Positions 11,651 to 34,638 of a stretch of 64,000 nt of DNA are shown one piece after another; position 1 is the first letter of the stretch; every line of letters starts with the position of its first letter. The position numbers were made by a program, and so were the translations under genes. The DNA is from Mastacembelus armatus (Eukaryota; Chordata; Actinopteri; Synbranchiformes; Mastacembelidae): NCBI RefSeq assembly GCF_900324485.2, contig NW_022872877.1:54652-118651 (forward strand). The letters run 5' to 3'. Below the pieces are notes generated by a model that saw nothing but the letters and a program-made list of their open reading frames with translations, ran no database searches and was not told where the DNA came from.

Positions 11651-14049
11651 GAAATGTGGTTTGTGTCTTTGTGGTGAAGAGAATGAAGTAAAGTCGGCAC
11701 CGTCAGACGAGCACTAAAGTCCAGTTTGTTTCTGTAATGCGAGGACAAAGAAGATAAAGAAAGTGCTACAGGTCTGTGGACAAATTTCACTTCAGCTTTT
11801 GTTTGGTCTGAAACCACAGAGACTGAAGAACCAGTCCAGCAGGATCAGAGAAGACCATTGTGTCAGGATGGAAAATGTGAAAGTGTCCACTGACTCACTC
11901 CGTCCTGACTCAGAGCTCTGGAAACTTTCATTCCTGGAGCAACACGGGACTCTTCCAGCAGAAACTGATGAAAAACAAGTTGTTTCTCCAGAAGTAAAAC
12001 AACTGATCTCTGGTCTGTCTCCTCCAGTCTAGGTGCTTTGGATGAGTGTTTACCTGCACCAGGTCACACCTGTTGTGTCCTTTAGTGTGTGATCATCGTC
12101 TGCAGGTGTGGCAGCTTCAATCACAGAGCTTGTGAAGTCACAGGGAGGCGCCGCTCGGACTCAAAACTCACACCAACCCGTCAGAGGACAGGTGAGTTTA
12201 CCTGTGCAGGGACAGGAGTGTGAATAGTAACAAGTACATGATCAAATATTCCCAGTTTGTAATTTTCCTTTCAAAGTAAACACAGAATTTAAAAGTCATG
12301 AAGAGACTGAAAACAAAAACATAAGGACATAAGGAGATTCAGACCAAACTCAGTGTAAAAATCAATAAGTTTTGAAGCTGTTCAGAGACGCCCACAGTAC
12401 AATTCAAAGGCCTTAAACTGGAAATCCCTCAAAGACCCAGAAACATCTTTGTTGTGGTCTTGGTGAAGATTTTATGAGCAGTTGGAAAAAGAAGAGAAAT
12501 ATTTCAGAAACTGAAACAGTTTAAAGAGAAAAGTTTAGAGAGTAAATCCAGTGGATTTTAAATGAGGTTTGGTGCAGCGGTTTGTGTGCGTGACAATGAA
12601 AAGACAATAACAGACTGACCAATAGGAACCAGTTGATCTGAGCACGCTCAGTAGCCAGAATCTGCCCCCCGGGCTCAGTGTGAATGGAGGTGAAATGTTT
12701 AATGAACCAGGTCCAGGAGGATTACAGCACAGAGAACCCCGTTTCCATGACAACCAGACCAGCTCAGGGCGCCTGAAAGCATGCTGGGAAAATAACAGAG
12801 GACAGAAAGTCTGAATGAAACAGGTAACCGTGGCAACAGGACGGATTCTCACTCAAGGACCTCCAAAACTCTTCAGGGTCCTGAGGAAATACTCCGTTTG
12901 AACCCCAGGGTCTTCTTCAAGGACATCAATGATCCCCGGATGAGTTTCAAGGACTTTTTGAATGCAATGCCCCCCCAAGCATCTTCAAGGATCTGGAATA
13001 TTTTTCAAGGAATACTGGAAACCACGCAATGACCTGGGAATCTCTCCAAGGACCCTTGGGCCATCATCAAGGACTTCTGAAAACCCTGGTGGGCCTATTG
13101 ATGCTCTTTAATGACCCCTGAAAAACAGGAAACAAAGGCAAGACTGAAAAAATGCTGTTTTTAAACTTTAGATAGTCCAGGTCTCACAAAACTCCATCTA
13201 GAAAAGTCTGTTCTGTTTCTGTATCGATGTGAGGGACACACTGAGTCTCTCTGCAGCCTGGGGCCCCGTCTGGCCCCTGCTCTGGCCCCGTGTTATTGTA
13301 TTTCTATGTTTGTGAGGACCGATCAGGTCTCAGATCAAGTCTTTAAAGTGTCTTTCAGCTCCGGCTCAGGAATGTGTGAAGTGAATGAGGGTCCTCACAA
13401 GTGCAAACACGTGTCGGCGCTCAAAGGATTCATTCATTCACACTCGCTGCTTTGATGCTGCTCACTCACTCATGTCAAAGTCAAATCCGAAAATCACATC
13501 GGACCTGACACAACTTCTTCTTTCTTCCTTCAGGGGTCGTCACAGCGAATCATCTGCCTCCATTCAACCCTAATCAGACCGGACACAACATATAACAACA
13601 TTTCAGGACTCCCCTAACAAATCCTTTAGGGACCTAGAAACCTCTTCAAGGACCATGGCAGCTCTGCAAGGATCCTGACAATATTGTTAAGGACAGGAAC
13701 TTTTAGAAGGACCTGTCCAGGACCTGAGGACCTGGGTACTTATTAAAAGATCTTTAAAACATTCAAGGACATCTGAAAATCCCTTAAGGATCCTTGAATT
13801 TTTTGGAAGATCTGTAAAACATATTTTGTTATATTTTATTTTTCTATTTTGTCCTAATTTACAATCATGATTCTGTGTAACTTTCTTTCTAAGCTGATTT
13901 TGTTGTAACGATCAGTGTTATTGGAGCTGATGGACACGTCCTCAGAGATCTCATGTCGTCTGTCTCTTCCTGAGCTCAGAGAGTCTCAGCAGCCTCTGAA
14001 TGAACGTTCCTTGTGTAAACATTCCCATCATTCCTCTGCCCTCTGGTGG
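11651..14049. other. Spacer inside the putative inverted segment
   Basis: No gene found. A degenerate tandem pattern of 'tcaaggacc...tggaaa' words, roughly every 30 bases, occupies 12,855-13,125 and again 13,600-13,820. Between them at 13,513-13,575 lies a common teleost dispersed repeat recognised by 'gtcacagcgaatcatctgcc'. A 14-base palindromic RFX-like site occurs at 12,823-12,836 (GTAACCGTGGCAAC). Confidence 0.5.
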
Positions 14050-14846
14050 GCGATCTTCACAGGCTCTAACATCACAGAGGGAGGGGCTGCCGGATTGTCA
14101 ATGGGACATGAGGTCAGACAGATTGAAACATCACCCAGGAAAGAAGTGAACACTGATAAAAGAATCAGACGTAAGGACATCTTTAAAGCCTCACCTGGAA
14201 AGACATGGACCAATCAGAACAGTGATGACAAACGGGAGTGGGCTGGCCATTGGGGAAAACTTCTAACACAGAAGTTCACTCTGGACTGGGCTGACGACAA
14301 GCCAACCAGGACATCCAGTTCCCATTTCCCTCCTTTCATGCCGGAGCTGAATGTGCTAAAGAGAACAAGTTCAGTTGGTGGAACTGGGTTCATCACTTCT
14401 TCACTGAGACCAAAGGAATCTGCAGGTTTGAGACTTCCAGGTTGTCTTCATCTTGACGGTCTGGCTGAGGTCGCCTTCCTCTGGACTTCACACCCTGTGG
14501 TCCTGGCTGATGCACAGAGTCCAACCTCAGTGGATGTGCTGCTGACAAACTCATCAGCGGGGACACTGCTTCCCTCCGCTCGCCTTGGAAACCACCACGA
14601 CCTGCGGCGGCAAATCAGATCCCTCCTGAGTGTGTCGACATGTGACAAGAGTGTCAGAGGGTTCACAGACACAGGAAGGATCAGTCCTTCAGGAAGGGTT
14701 GTCAAGATAAGGCTTAAGTCCAGTTACCATCATCTCCCACATCCGACCTCCCGGAGCCTCCACCTCATGTGCCACAATCCCAGTCTTCTGCTGGATCACT
14801 GCTACCGTCTGGAGGATCGTTTGGGACACCAGCGGAGGGGCAGTTG
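14050..14846 (+). pseudogene. NLR gene, FISNA and first half of NACHT
   Basis: On the plus strand this stretch follows the teleost NLR pattern from the end of FISNA into NACHT: NITEGG, HEVRQIETSPRK, DIFKASPGK, then a scrambled Walker A followed by LLTQKFTLDWADDKP, ELNVLKRTSS, TSVDVLLTNSSAGTLLPSAR and SRSLHLMCHNP. It runs in one long open frame, but the Walker A block (consensus GVAGIGKT) reads EWAGHWGKL because of several single-base insertions, and other blocks are shifted, so no working ATPase is encoded. Homology begins inside FISNA near 14,050 and no amino-terminal exons were found upstream. It stops at about 14,846 within ...GQL, exactly where the family continues with PKTLTEMY, the text that resumes on the minus strand at 9,828. 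It is thus the other half of the 7,234-9,828 gene. Confidence 0.85.
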
Positions 14847-15057
14847 GCTGCGAGGCCCACCAGGAAGATGAAGATGTAGAGGATGGACAGGATGTGGAGG
14901 AAGGCGCCGTGGCTGACGGTGCCCGAACACAGCAGCGTCTCCACGTGGGACAGGTTGTCGTGGTCGGTGCTGGTCAGGTTCAGCTCCTCCCACAGCTCCA
15001 TGAGCTCGCTGATGTCGTTGGCGCTCAGACTCATGACGACACGGTCGACTTCACACC
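14843..15057 (-). pseudogene. ackr3: ackr3 coding exon start: N-terminus and TM1
   Basis: The minus strand has an acceptor (ttttccag) ending at 15,058, a short leader, and ATG at 15,034-15,032. The encoded 64 residues begin MSLSANDISELMELWEELNL, have an extracellular acidic tail with an N-linked site (NLT) and cysteine, and enter TM1 as HILSILYIFIFLVGLAAN; SVLYTLSFIYIFIFVIGMIAN is the human counterpart from memory. Vertebrate ackr3 has a non-coding first exon and one coding exon, matching the acceptor. After AAN the reading enters antisense NLR sequence, adding 25 unrelated residues (CPSAGVPNDPP...) before a stop at 14,765. The rest of the receptor lies at 9,828-10,735 on the opposite strand. 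Confidence 0.85.
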
Positions 15058-15369
15058 TGGAAAACAGGAAGAGACGATTCTTTAAATATTTATGCTGCTA
15101 TTTATTTTTGTAAGTATTTGTCTTTTTAATTGACACTAAAATAAACATCAACATTTACTAGTTTTCTGATCAATTTAATTATTGATCACCTCTTTCCCAT
15201 AGTTTTAAAGTTTTAAATACATTTTCTCCACAATAATCATTTTTCTTTTCTTTCACAGAAACAAACACAAACATCTGAATCTGCATTGAAACATCAACCT
15301 GAAGCTGGACAGGTGAGACAGGCTCCGATCAGGAGTATTGATTATTGATATTTAGTCAGTGCTGGAAGC

Positions 15370-15454
15370 AGTACTCAGTTACTTTACTGCAGTAACAGCA
15401 GAAATACTATGGAGTAAAAATCCTCTTTCTGGTAAAAGTCCTGCATTCCAAACG
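15370..15454 (+). repeat. Teleost dispersed repeat, left part
   Basis: The words 'cagttactttactgcagtaa' and 'atggagtaaaaatcctcttt' match the same dispersed fish repeat seen at 1,311-1,480. The tandem array to the right grows directly out of it. Confidence 0.6.
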
Positions 15455-16512
15455 TTACCTTATATACTTCCAATTTGAAGTACTTTATATACCGCTGGGT
15501 AGCTGACGTTAACTACCTTATATACTTCTAATTTGAAGTACTTTATATACTGCTGGGTAGCTGACGTTAACTACCTTATATACTTCTAATTTGAAGTACT
15601 TTATATACCGCTGGGTAGATGACGTTAACTACCTTATATACTTCTAATTTGAAGTACTTTATATACTGCTGGGTAGCTGACGTTAACTACCTTATATACT
15701 TCTAAGTTGAAGTACTTTATATACTGCTGGGTAGCTGACGTTAACTACCTTATATACTTCTAATTTGAAGTACTTTATATACCGCTGGGTGGCTGACGTT
15801 AACTACCTTATATACTTCTAATTTGAAGTACTTTATATACCGCTGGGTGGCTGACGTTAACTACCTTATATACTTCTAATTTGAAGTACTTTATATACTG
15901 CTGGGTGGCTGACGTTAACTACCTTATATACTTCTAATTTGAAGTACTTTATGTACCGCTGGGTAGCTGACGTTAACTACCTTATGTACTTCTAATTTGA
16001 AGTACTTTATATACTGCTGGGTAGCTGAGGTTAACTACCTTATGTACTTCTAATTTGAAGTACTTTATATACTGCTGGGTAGCTGACGTTAACTACCTTA
16101 TATACTTCTAATTTGAAGTACTTTATATACCGCTGGGTGGCTGACGTTAACTACCTTATATACTTCTAATTTGAAGTACTTTATATACCGCTGGGTGGCT
16201 GACGTTAACTACCTTATATACTTCTAATTTGAAGTACTTTATATACTGCTGGGTGGCTGACGTTAACTACCTTATATACTTCTAATTTGAAGTACTTTAT
16301 GTACCGCTGGGTAGCTAACGTTAACTACCTTATATACTTCTAATTTGAAGTACTTTATATACCGCTGGGTGGCTGACGTTAACTACCTTATATACTTCTA
16401 ATTTGAAGTACTTTATATACCGCTGGGTGGCTGACGTTAACTACCTTATATACTTCTAATTTGAAGTACTTTATATACCGCTGGGTGGCTGACGTTAACT
16501 ACCTTATATACC
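15455..16512. repeat. 58-bp tandem array, about 18 copies
   Basis: A near-perfect head-to-tail array with unit length 58. Each unit contains the inverted repeat tACTTCtaatttGAAGTa, then 'actttatata', 'ctgctgggtagctgacgtta'. Copies differ at a few positions only (taccg/tactg, ggtagc/ggtggc, tatata/tatgta), and the variants occur in runs, which points to recent segmental duplication of blocks of units. The words 'tttatatactgctgggtag' occur once in the dispersed element that starts at 15,370, so the array is an expansion of an internal piece of that element. Confidence 0.95.
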
Positions 16513-16599
16513 TCAGGATTGGACTGAAGTATTAGTACTTGAATCAGTGTAGCTGGCCTGAGTCATCAGCTCATCTCTGTGTGTGGTCGGGTTAATGGA

Positions 16600-16650
16600 G
16601 GGTCGTGGTGTCGGAGGACAGATGGACAGATGGACAGATGGACAGATGGA
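16600..16650 (+). repeat. Short GGACAGAT tandem repeat
   Basis: About four perfect copies of an eight-base unit (gacagatg). The flanking 16,650-17,690 stretch is A+T-rich spacer with no gene seen. Confidence 0.8.
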
Positions 16651-17689
16651 CAGGAGACAGGTGTGTGCAGCAGCTACAACACTCTTCTTGTTTCCACAAC
16701 CCAGACGTCATTAATAAACTCTGACATGAAACAGGCTGAGGCAACAATGACGTCTGTGTGTGATGGGAGCCGATCAATAACCCCTGTGTGATCAATACTG
16801 ACAGAGCTCAGTGTTCAGGTCACTATGACAACGTAAATCTGATGGAGACATAAAACTGTGACAGCTTTACAGCTCGAGTCAGACTCGTCCAGTCGGCAGA
16901 GAACAGTTTATTATTAATAACATCAAGTCTGTAGCAAAAAAAACATTTTGATTATTGGCTTCATCAAAATCCTTTTTCATTTCTTTACTTTACTTCTTTA
17001 TTTGTTGATCTTGGAGATTTAAAGCGAAAATCTGATCCTGGACTTTCAGAGTTAAAATGTTTGTTCTGAGGATTAAAACCAGAGAAGAAGAAACCTGAGC
17101 CCTCCGACACACAGCTGCAGGAGAAGAAGAAACAAAAGTTTTACAGCTTCTTCAAAATAAAAACTCCACAGGACGCTTTAGACTGAAAGGTCACGACCTT
17201 CAGAATAAAAGTTTACCACTGAGCTGAAACAAAGAGACAATTAGATGTTGAGCAGAAACAGGTTCAACTCATTTTTATCATTTTATGCAAAAATATTAGT
17301 TTGAATCAAAACATTTAAACGATTTTTAAAATAATACTTTAAAATCTGAATGCAAGTGCAGAACTATAGATATCATTAAAGTGAACGAGCGCACGCTTCT
17401 CAGAAACCTTCAATATTATGATCAGCATCTTAAACACCAGGTGATGACTTTTAAATATAATGGGATTCAAATAATGAATTAGATGAATTAGCCTTCACTC
17501 AGACACACGTGTCTTTGTTGATACTTTAATTATTTTCCTGAATAAAAATAAAACTACTCACTCATCATGAAATCTGGCGTCAGCTTAAACCTGAGAAACG
17601 CACCAGCCTGTTGTTACCACATTATTATGTGGTTGAAGACTATGGTTCCTGACAGAACCCTCTGCATGTACCTGGACTTGGGACCGGCA

Positions 17690-18105
17690 CATGAATCTAT
17701 GGTTGTTGTTTATTTCATTTAGACTATGGTTGTTGTTGTTTATTTCATTTAGACTATGGTTGTTGTTTATTTTATGTAGACTATGGTTGTTGTTTATTAT
17801 ATTTAGACTATGGTTGTTGTTTATTATATATAGACTATGGTTGTTGTTGTTTATTATATATAGACTATGGTTGTTGTTGTTTATTCTATATAGACTATGG
17901 TTGTTGTTTATTATATATAGACTATGGTTGTTTTTTATTATATATAGACTATGGTTGTTGTTTATTATATATAGACTATGGTTGTTGTTTATTATATATA
18001 GACTATGGTTGTTGTTGTTTATTATATATAGACTATGGTTGTTGTTTATTATATATAGACTATGGTTGTTGTTTATTATATATAGACTATGGTTGTTGTT
18101 GAAGT
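17690..18105. repeat. 27-bp minisatellite, about 15 copies
   Basis: Unit is 'tatggttgttgtttattata' plus 'tatagac' (27 bp); some copies have one extra GTT (30 bp), keeping lengths a multiple of three, so an open frame of about 160 codons (LWLLFIIYR repeated) passes through. There is no promoter, splice signal or family resemblance, and the frame is explained by the repeat period alone. Confidence 0.95.
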
Positions 18106-18843
18106 TTTTGCCTGCAGGTTTTCAGCTTTATGTTAATGCGCTGGCTCTGTCTCATACATACACACAGTAGAACCAGAGCTCCCATTCAATGTTAAAACCA
18201 GTTTGTCAGATAAGTCCTCTGTTGATCCCAGGCACCAGCTGAGAGAGTCAGACACCGAGGCTCCTGAACGCACCATCACATCACCATAAACCAGCATAGT
18301 GTCATAAATCCCACCATCAACAGCAGCCTCACATGCCAGAAGGACTCAGAATTTCCCCGAAAAATCCAGCGGTTTGTGGATGTTTTCTTGGTGACCGCAT
18401 AGAGACGTTATTACGCAAACATGACGCAAACATTAGGACCCAACGGAACAGACACGGTTCATCCTTCACTTCGGCTTCAACGTTACACGCAACCGCTGGA
18501 CAACATTTCTTAAACTTTTTAACAAGTTTCTTGGTTATAACGCAGTGGCCACGGTCCATTTGAAGAACCCTAAATCAACGCATAAACCCTGAGGTTCACT
18601 AAGATCAAGAGACGTTTGGTGTCACAGCTGGACGACGAATACACCAGAGGACTTCTCTGGTCCCTGAAAACGCCTGGGAGGTTTCCTGCATGAGCATCTA
18701 CAGGAGCCTGTGCGTCAAATCTCCAAAAAACACACAGTTTTAAAGGGAGTCTGGGCCAAAGTCTGAGCTGCGACAGAGCGAAACTGACCGGATCTACCTG
18801 CACAAAAGATTTTATTTCAATAGTTCAAGTCTCAAGTACTTAC

Positions 18844-18966
18844 AGGTTAAACAGGTTCTGCTCTACAGGTTAAATCCGGGTCCAGAGGTGGATAAAAGTC
18901 CAGTTGGTGCAGCAGACGGTCTGAGGCGGTCTGACGGAGTCCCCCTTCACGTTGCACTTTAATAAA
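18844..18966 (-). promoter_or_regulatory. ackr3: Probable ackr3 promoter and non-coding first exon
   Basis: On the minus strand a TATA-like TTTATTAAA at 18,966-18,958 is followed after about 110 bases by a strong donor CCT|GTAAGTACTT at 18,844/18,843. The position, 3.8 kb upstream of the ackr3 coding acceptor and head-to-head with iqca1 (start codon 19,492), fits the vertebrate arrangement of a short non-coding first exon. The surrounding 18,900-19,330 stretch is G+C-rich with many CpGs. The transcription start (about 18,930) is inferred from TATA spacing only. Confidence 0.45.
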
Positions 18967-19491
18967 GTGGAGAGGAGCCGCCCACAGAGGGGCTGCCCCG
19001 CTCGGCCCCCGCGCTGCAGTGATTTATTGCGGTTTCAGCTGCGGGACAATGCAGCTGCGCGACATGCGCAAAACGGCGGCTTCTCTTTTGAACCGCAACA
19101 AAAGATGCGTGAAGGCAAGTGATGCGTGGACAGAAAATAGTTTGTTCTTTATTCAGCAGGTTTAAGGAAGGGCTGATGTGCAAAAGCCTTTAGAGTCCAA
19201 CCGGGGCCCCAAAACCCAAAATCCTCTGGCCCCAGCTCATCTCCTGTCCCCCCCCCCCCCTTTCAGTTTTATTTCATTGTCATAAATCCCGACCGAGGGC
19301 CCTCAGTGCGCATGCGCGGCGTTGCCCGGTTGCTACGCTCCACTGCACAGAAACAGTGAAGAAGAAAAGACCAGAGAGACCAGTGAGACCAGAGAGTCTG
19401 AGCAAAAACTATATTAAACCTGAGCTTTCCTCTTCGTGTTTTCAGGATCCTCAGGTTCGGCAGGTGCAGCAGGTGTCTGATCCACTCCATC

Positions 19492-26076
<6,585 letters not shown>

Positions 26077-26279
26077 ATTTTAGTCAAATTATTTATCTGT
26101 GGACTGAAGATGAAACATCTGTATAACAGTTTGATCATGTGTGAACTCCAGAAGAGAAAGAACCAGGAAATCGTGGCTGTAGTGTTTTTATTGAGATACT
26201 GAGGTCACGTGGTTTTATCCTTATGCTGCTGTAATGTTCAGTGTCCGTCTGCCTGGAGAATAATGTGCAATAAAAACAC

Positions 26280-27335
26280 TGCTGTGTTTACAGTGAGAGC
26301 CCTGCAGGTCATTGCTCAGCCAGCAGGTGGCAGCAGCACAGCAGCCTCCTGACACACCTGGAAACAGTCAGGCTCTGATGCAGGTGAGAGCGGCTCGAGC
26401 GTCAGCAGCGACTCTTCGGATCGTTTAAACCTTTTATTTCCTTCAGGTCTCCCGCCAACAACGACTCCATGCAGGTATTTCAGTCAGACAACACGAAACA
26501 CTAGCAGGGTTTTAAACAATCTGACCAAACTCCATTCAAAAACAGAGAAGCTCTATTTTCCTCCCCTGCAGCGATTATTCAGAAACCGTCCTGGATTTTA
26601 TTAAAGAGCTTCTGTGTTTCTATCGGAAATACCAACGAAAACAAACAGATTCCACCAAATGTGGGAGCTCCGAATATTTGTTAGTCATTATTTAAATATG
26701 AGTATTTAGGGAGGCCTGTTGTCATGGTAACCAGCAGGCGCGGGAGCGTTAGGTTTTGCCTGAGGTGTTTCTCAGGTGCCGTTAAGACTGAGACACACGG
26801 GACGGATAAAAACCAGTGAAACCACAGAGGAAATGGGTTTTCCTGCAGCTTCTCTCTTCCTGTGCTGGGTTCAAAGGTCAGCAGGAAATCCTGCTGTTCA
26901 GGAAAAAACACTTTCTGGTCTTTGTTTGAAAAAGTGAGACCCCCTGCAGCTATTTATATTTGCACATAAGTACCAAAATAAAATACTACAGAATAAAATC
27001 GTATTTAATTGTAATTAATAATGAATGTACTTATTATACAACAGTTTCAAAAATAAAATATATATTTTAAAATATATTTAGCTCAAACAGTGGCTGAAGA
27101 ATAATAAAATTAAGTGCTAATTAATAATAAAAACAGACCAAAGTTAATGTTAAAAAAGATGAATTTAATGTTTGTAATTAGATAAAAGGTGAAATTGTTA
27201 CAACAGTGAAAATGTTTTAAATAATCAGAAAATAATTAGTGTTTAAAGTTCATTTTTATTTTAAAGTGTTTTATTTCGCTAAAAGGCCAAAGGTGGAGGC
27301 GTCGTCGGGCTGCGACGTCATCGGTGGCATCATCC
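26280..27335. other. Spacer between iqca1 and snx9 3' ends
   Basis: Convergent 3' flanks. 26,280-26,930 has no exon; 26,940-27,290 is A+T-rich and probably holds the snx9 3' UTR, with reverse-strand AATAAA words near 27,270. An RFX-like GTTGTCATGGTAAC is present near 26,720. Confidence 0.4.
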
Positions 27336-32821
<5,486 letters not shown>

Positions 32822-34530
32822 GATGACACAGCAGCAGCGGCTTTTTAACCTTTTGTTCGTGATTAAAGTTTCATCCTGTTACGATCAACCTGCTGCGAGT
32901 TTCAAGCGTCAAGTCCGAAATAAACACGCACTGCGCTTCCTGTGGATCCTTTCACAATAAAAGTCTTCCCGAGAGTGTTTATGTAATTTGTGTTCAAAAT
33001 AGGATGCAAAGGCTGGAGCAAATGTTGTGGTTTAATATAATTTAGAATAATAATTATTTCTATAATGTTAGAGTGGTCAGAGTTGATTAAGCTGTTAATT
33101 CTTAAGATGTTATGACAAAAAATAGAAAAAACTGACTAAAATCTGTTCCTTTTCCTTTCGTTACAAAAAAATACAGATTTATGTGGAAAATAAATATTTC
33201 TGGAATGACGTCTGACCAAGGAAGACAGCTCACACTGTAAAACCTAAATATGTGTAGAAATATATGTTTGAGGACATTCGTTTTTCCTCTGCGTTCATTT
33301 TCAAAATAAATTCCCGTGTTTTGTTTTGTAGGACAGCTGAGCAGTGTTTGTACAGTGTTTGGGTTTTTTACAGTGTTCTGGGCGTTTCCTGTTACACTGA
33401 ATTACACTGTAAAACTTTATTACACAGTACTTAAAAATACTGTAATACACGTTAAAAACACACAAAAAAACTTTAGACTACAGTGTGTACATATAGTACT
33501 ACACTATAATTCTGTGACTTTGTGAAGGTGTATTTTTAAACAGCACTGCTCCGTCAAACAGATTTAACTAAGTGTGAACACAGATCTGTTGATTCATGGA
33601 TCATCACCTTTGTTGACGTGTTTCAATGAGCCCAGTTTCCATCAGTTCACTGTCAGATGCCTTGAACAATTTAAAAACCAATTTTAAAACATTTTAATTT
33701 TTGTTTTTTCACTTGTTGCCACTTGTTTCTGTCCAAACCCTAAAACCGAGTTTGCACCTGTCTGTTCAGTGGAGTTTCACCTGTCGGTCTGCAGGGGGCG
33801 CTGCATTCTCACACCTGGACACCAGGTCGGTGAGTAAACTCACACTTGTTGTTTTTTCAGTAACCAAATGAGCAGAGTCAGTGATTAAAGAATGAATCTG
33901 TTTCCGTTGTGTAAACTTTATTGAATAAACGTTGGTTTATACAGTTTAAAGCTGTTCTCAGGTCAGTGCTGAACAGGGTTAAGGAGCGAAGCAGCTGCAG
34001 GAAAGTTTCTCATCCTGACGTTTTTCTTCTCGTTTCATTCAAACTAAAACTATTAAGCTCAGATACTTTTCACTGGAGGCTGAAAACCCACAGGTCATTG
34101 ATTTCTCATTTAAAACACAATCAGCTGATGAATCATCTTCTCACTGAAGTTCACAAAGACAGAAACTGTTAAATGTATCAATAACAGAACAATCTGCAGC
34201 TAAATGTCACACTTCAGATTTATTTATATTAATAATCATCAGTTAATCAGCAGCTGAAACCTTCTGTCAATAAACATCCCTGACAAAGTGAACGAGCTCT
34301 GAATCTGAAAATCACCAAACATCAACATCTGGTCTGATAATTATTGATCAGAAGTGTCTCCATCAGTCGGCAACTGAAGCTCATCAGAGAGTTTAATTGA
34401 TTGATTAATCTGCTTCATACAGATATCAATAATGTGACAGGGAGAAATCTTTGACTCTTTCATCTTAAGTGAATCAAACTGATGAAATACAAATATTTCT
34501 GCATGTATTTGTCATGTGACACAGATCAGA
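32822..34530. other. snx9 5' flank and spacer
   Basis: The first 150 bases upstream of the snx9 start codon are moderately G+C-rich and probably hold its promoter; no TATA box was seen. 33,000-34,530 is A+T-rich without a supported gene. Near 33,330-33,500 there is a cluster of 'tacagtgt' words on both strands. Confidence 0.4.
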
Positions 34531-34638
34531 AGCCTTTATTGATCGAGGTGATGAAACATATCAGTTAAGACGGTGTTAAAGAAGCTGCTGTTTGTTTCCA
34601 GGCACCAGGGGGGGGGGGGCAGAGACGCTGTTTCCTCC

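Noticed and set aside
13915-14871. A 318-codon plus-strand open frame that looks like a novel gene
   Set aside because: Its second half is the FISNA-NACHT exon of a decayed NLR and its last codons enter antisense ackr3; the long frame is chance plus compensating indels.
15455-16512. CRISPR-like array with palindromic repeat
   Set aside because: Units are contiguous 58-mers without unique spacers, in a vertebrate genome; it is a tandem satellite.
17691-18170. Repetitive LWLLFIIYR protein
   Set aside because: Translation of a 27/30-bp minisatellite with no gene signals.
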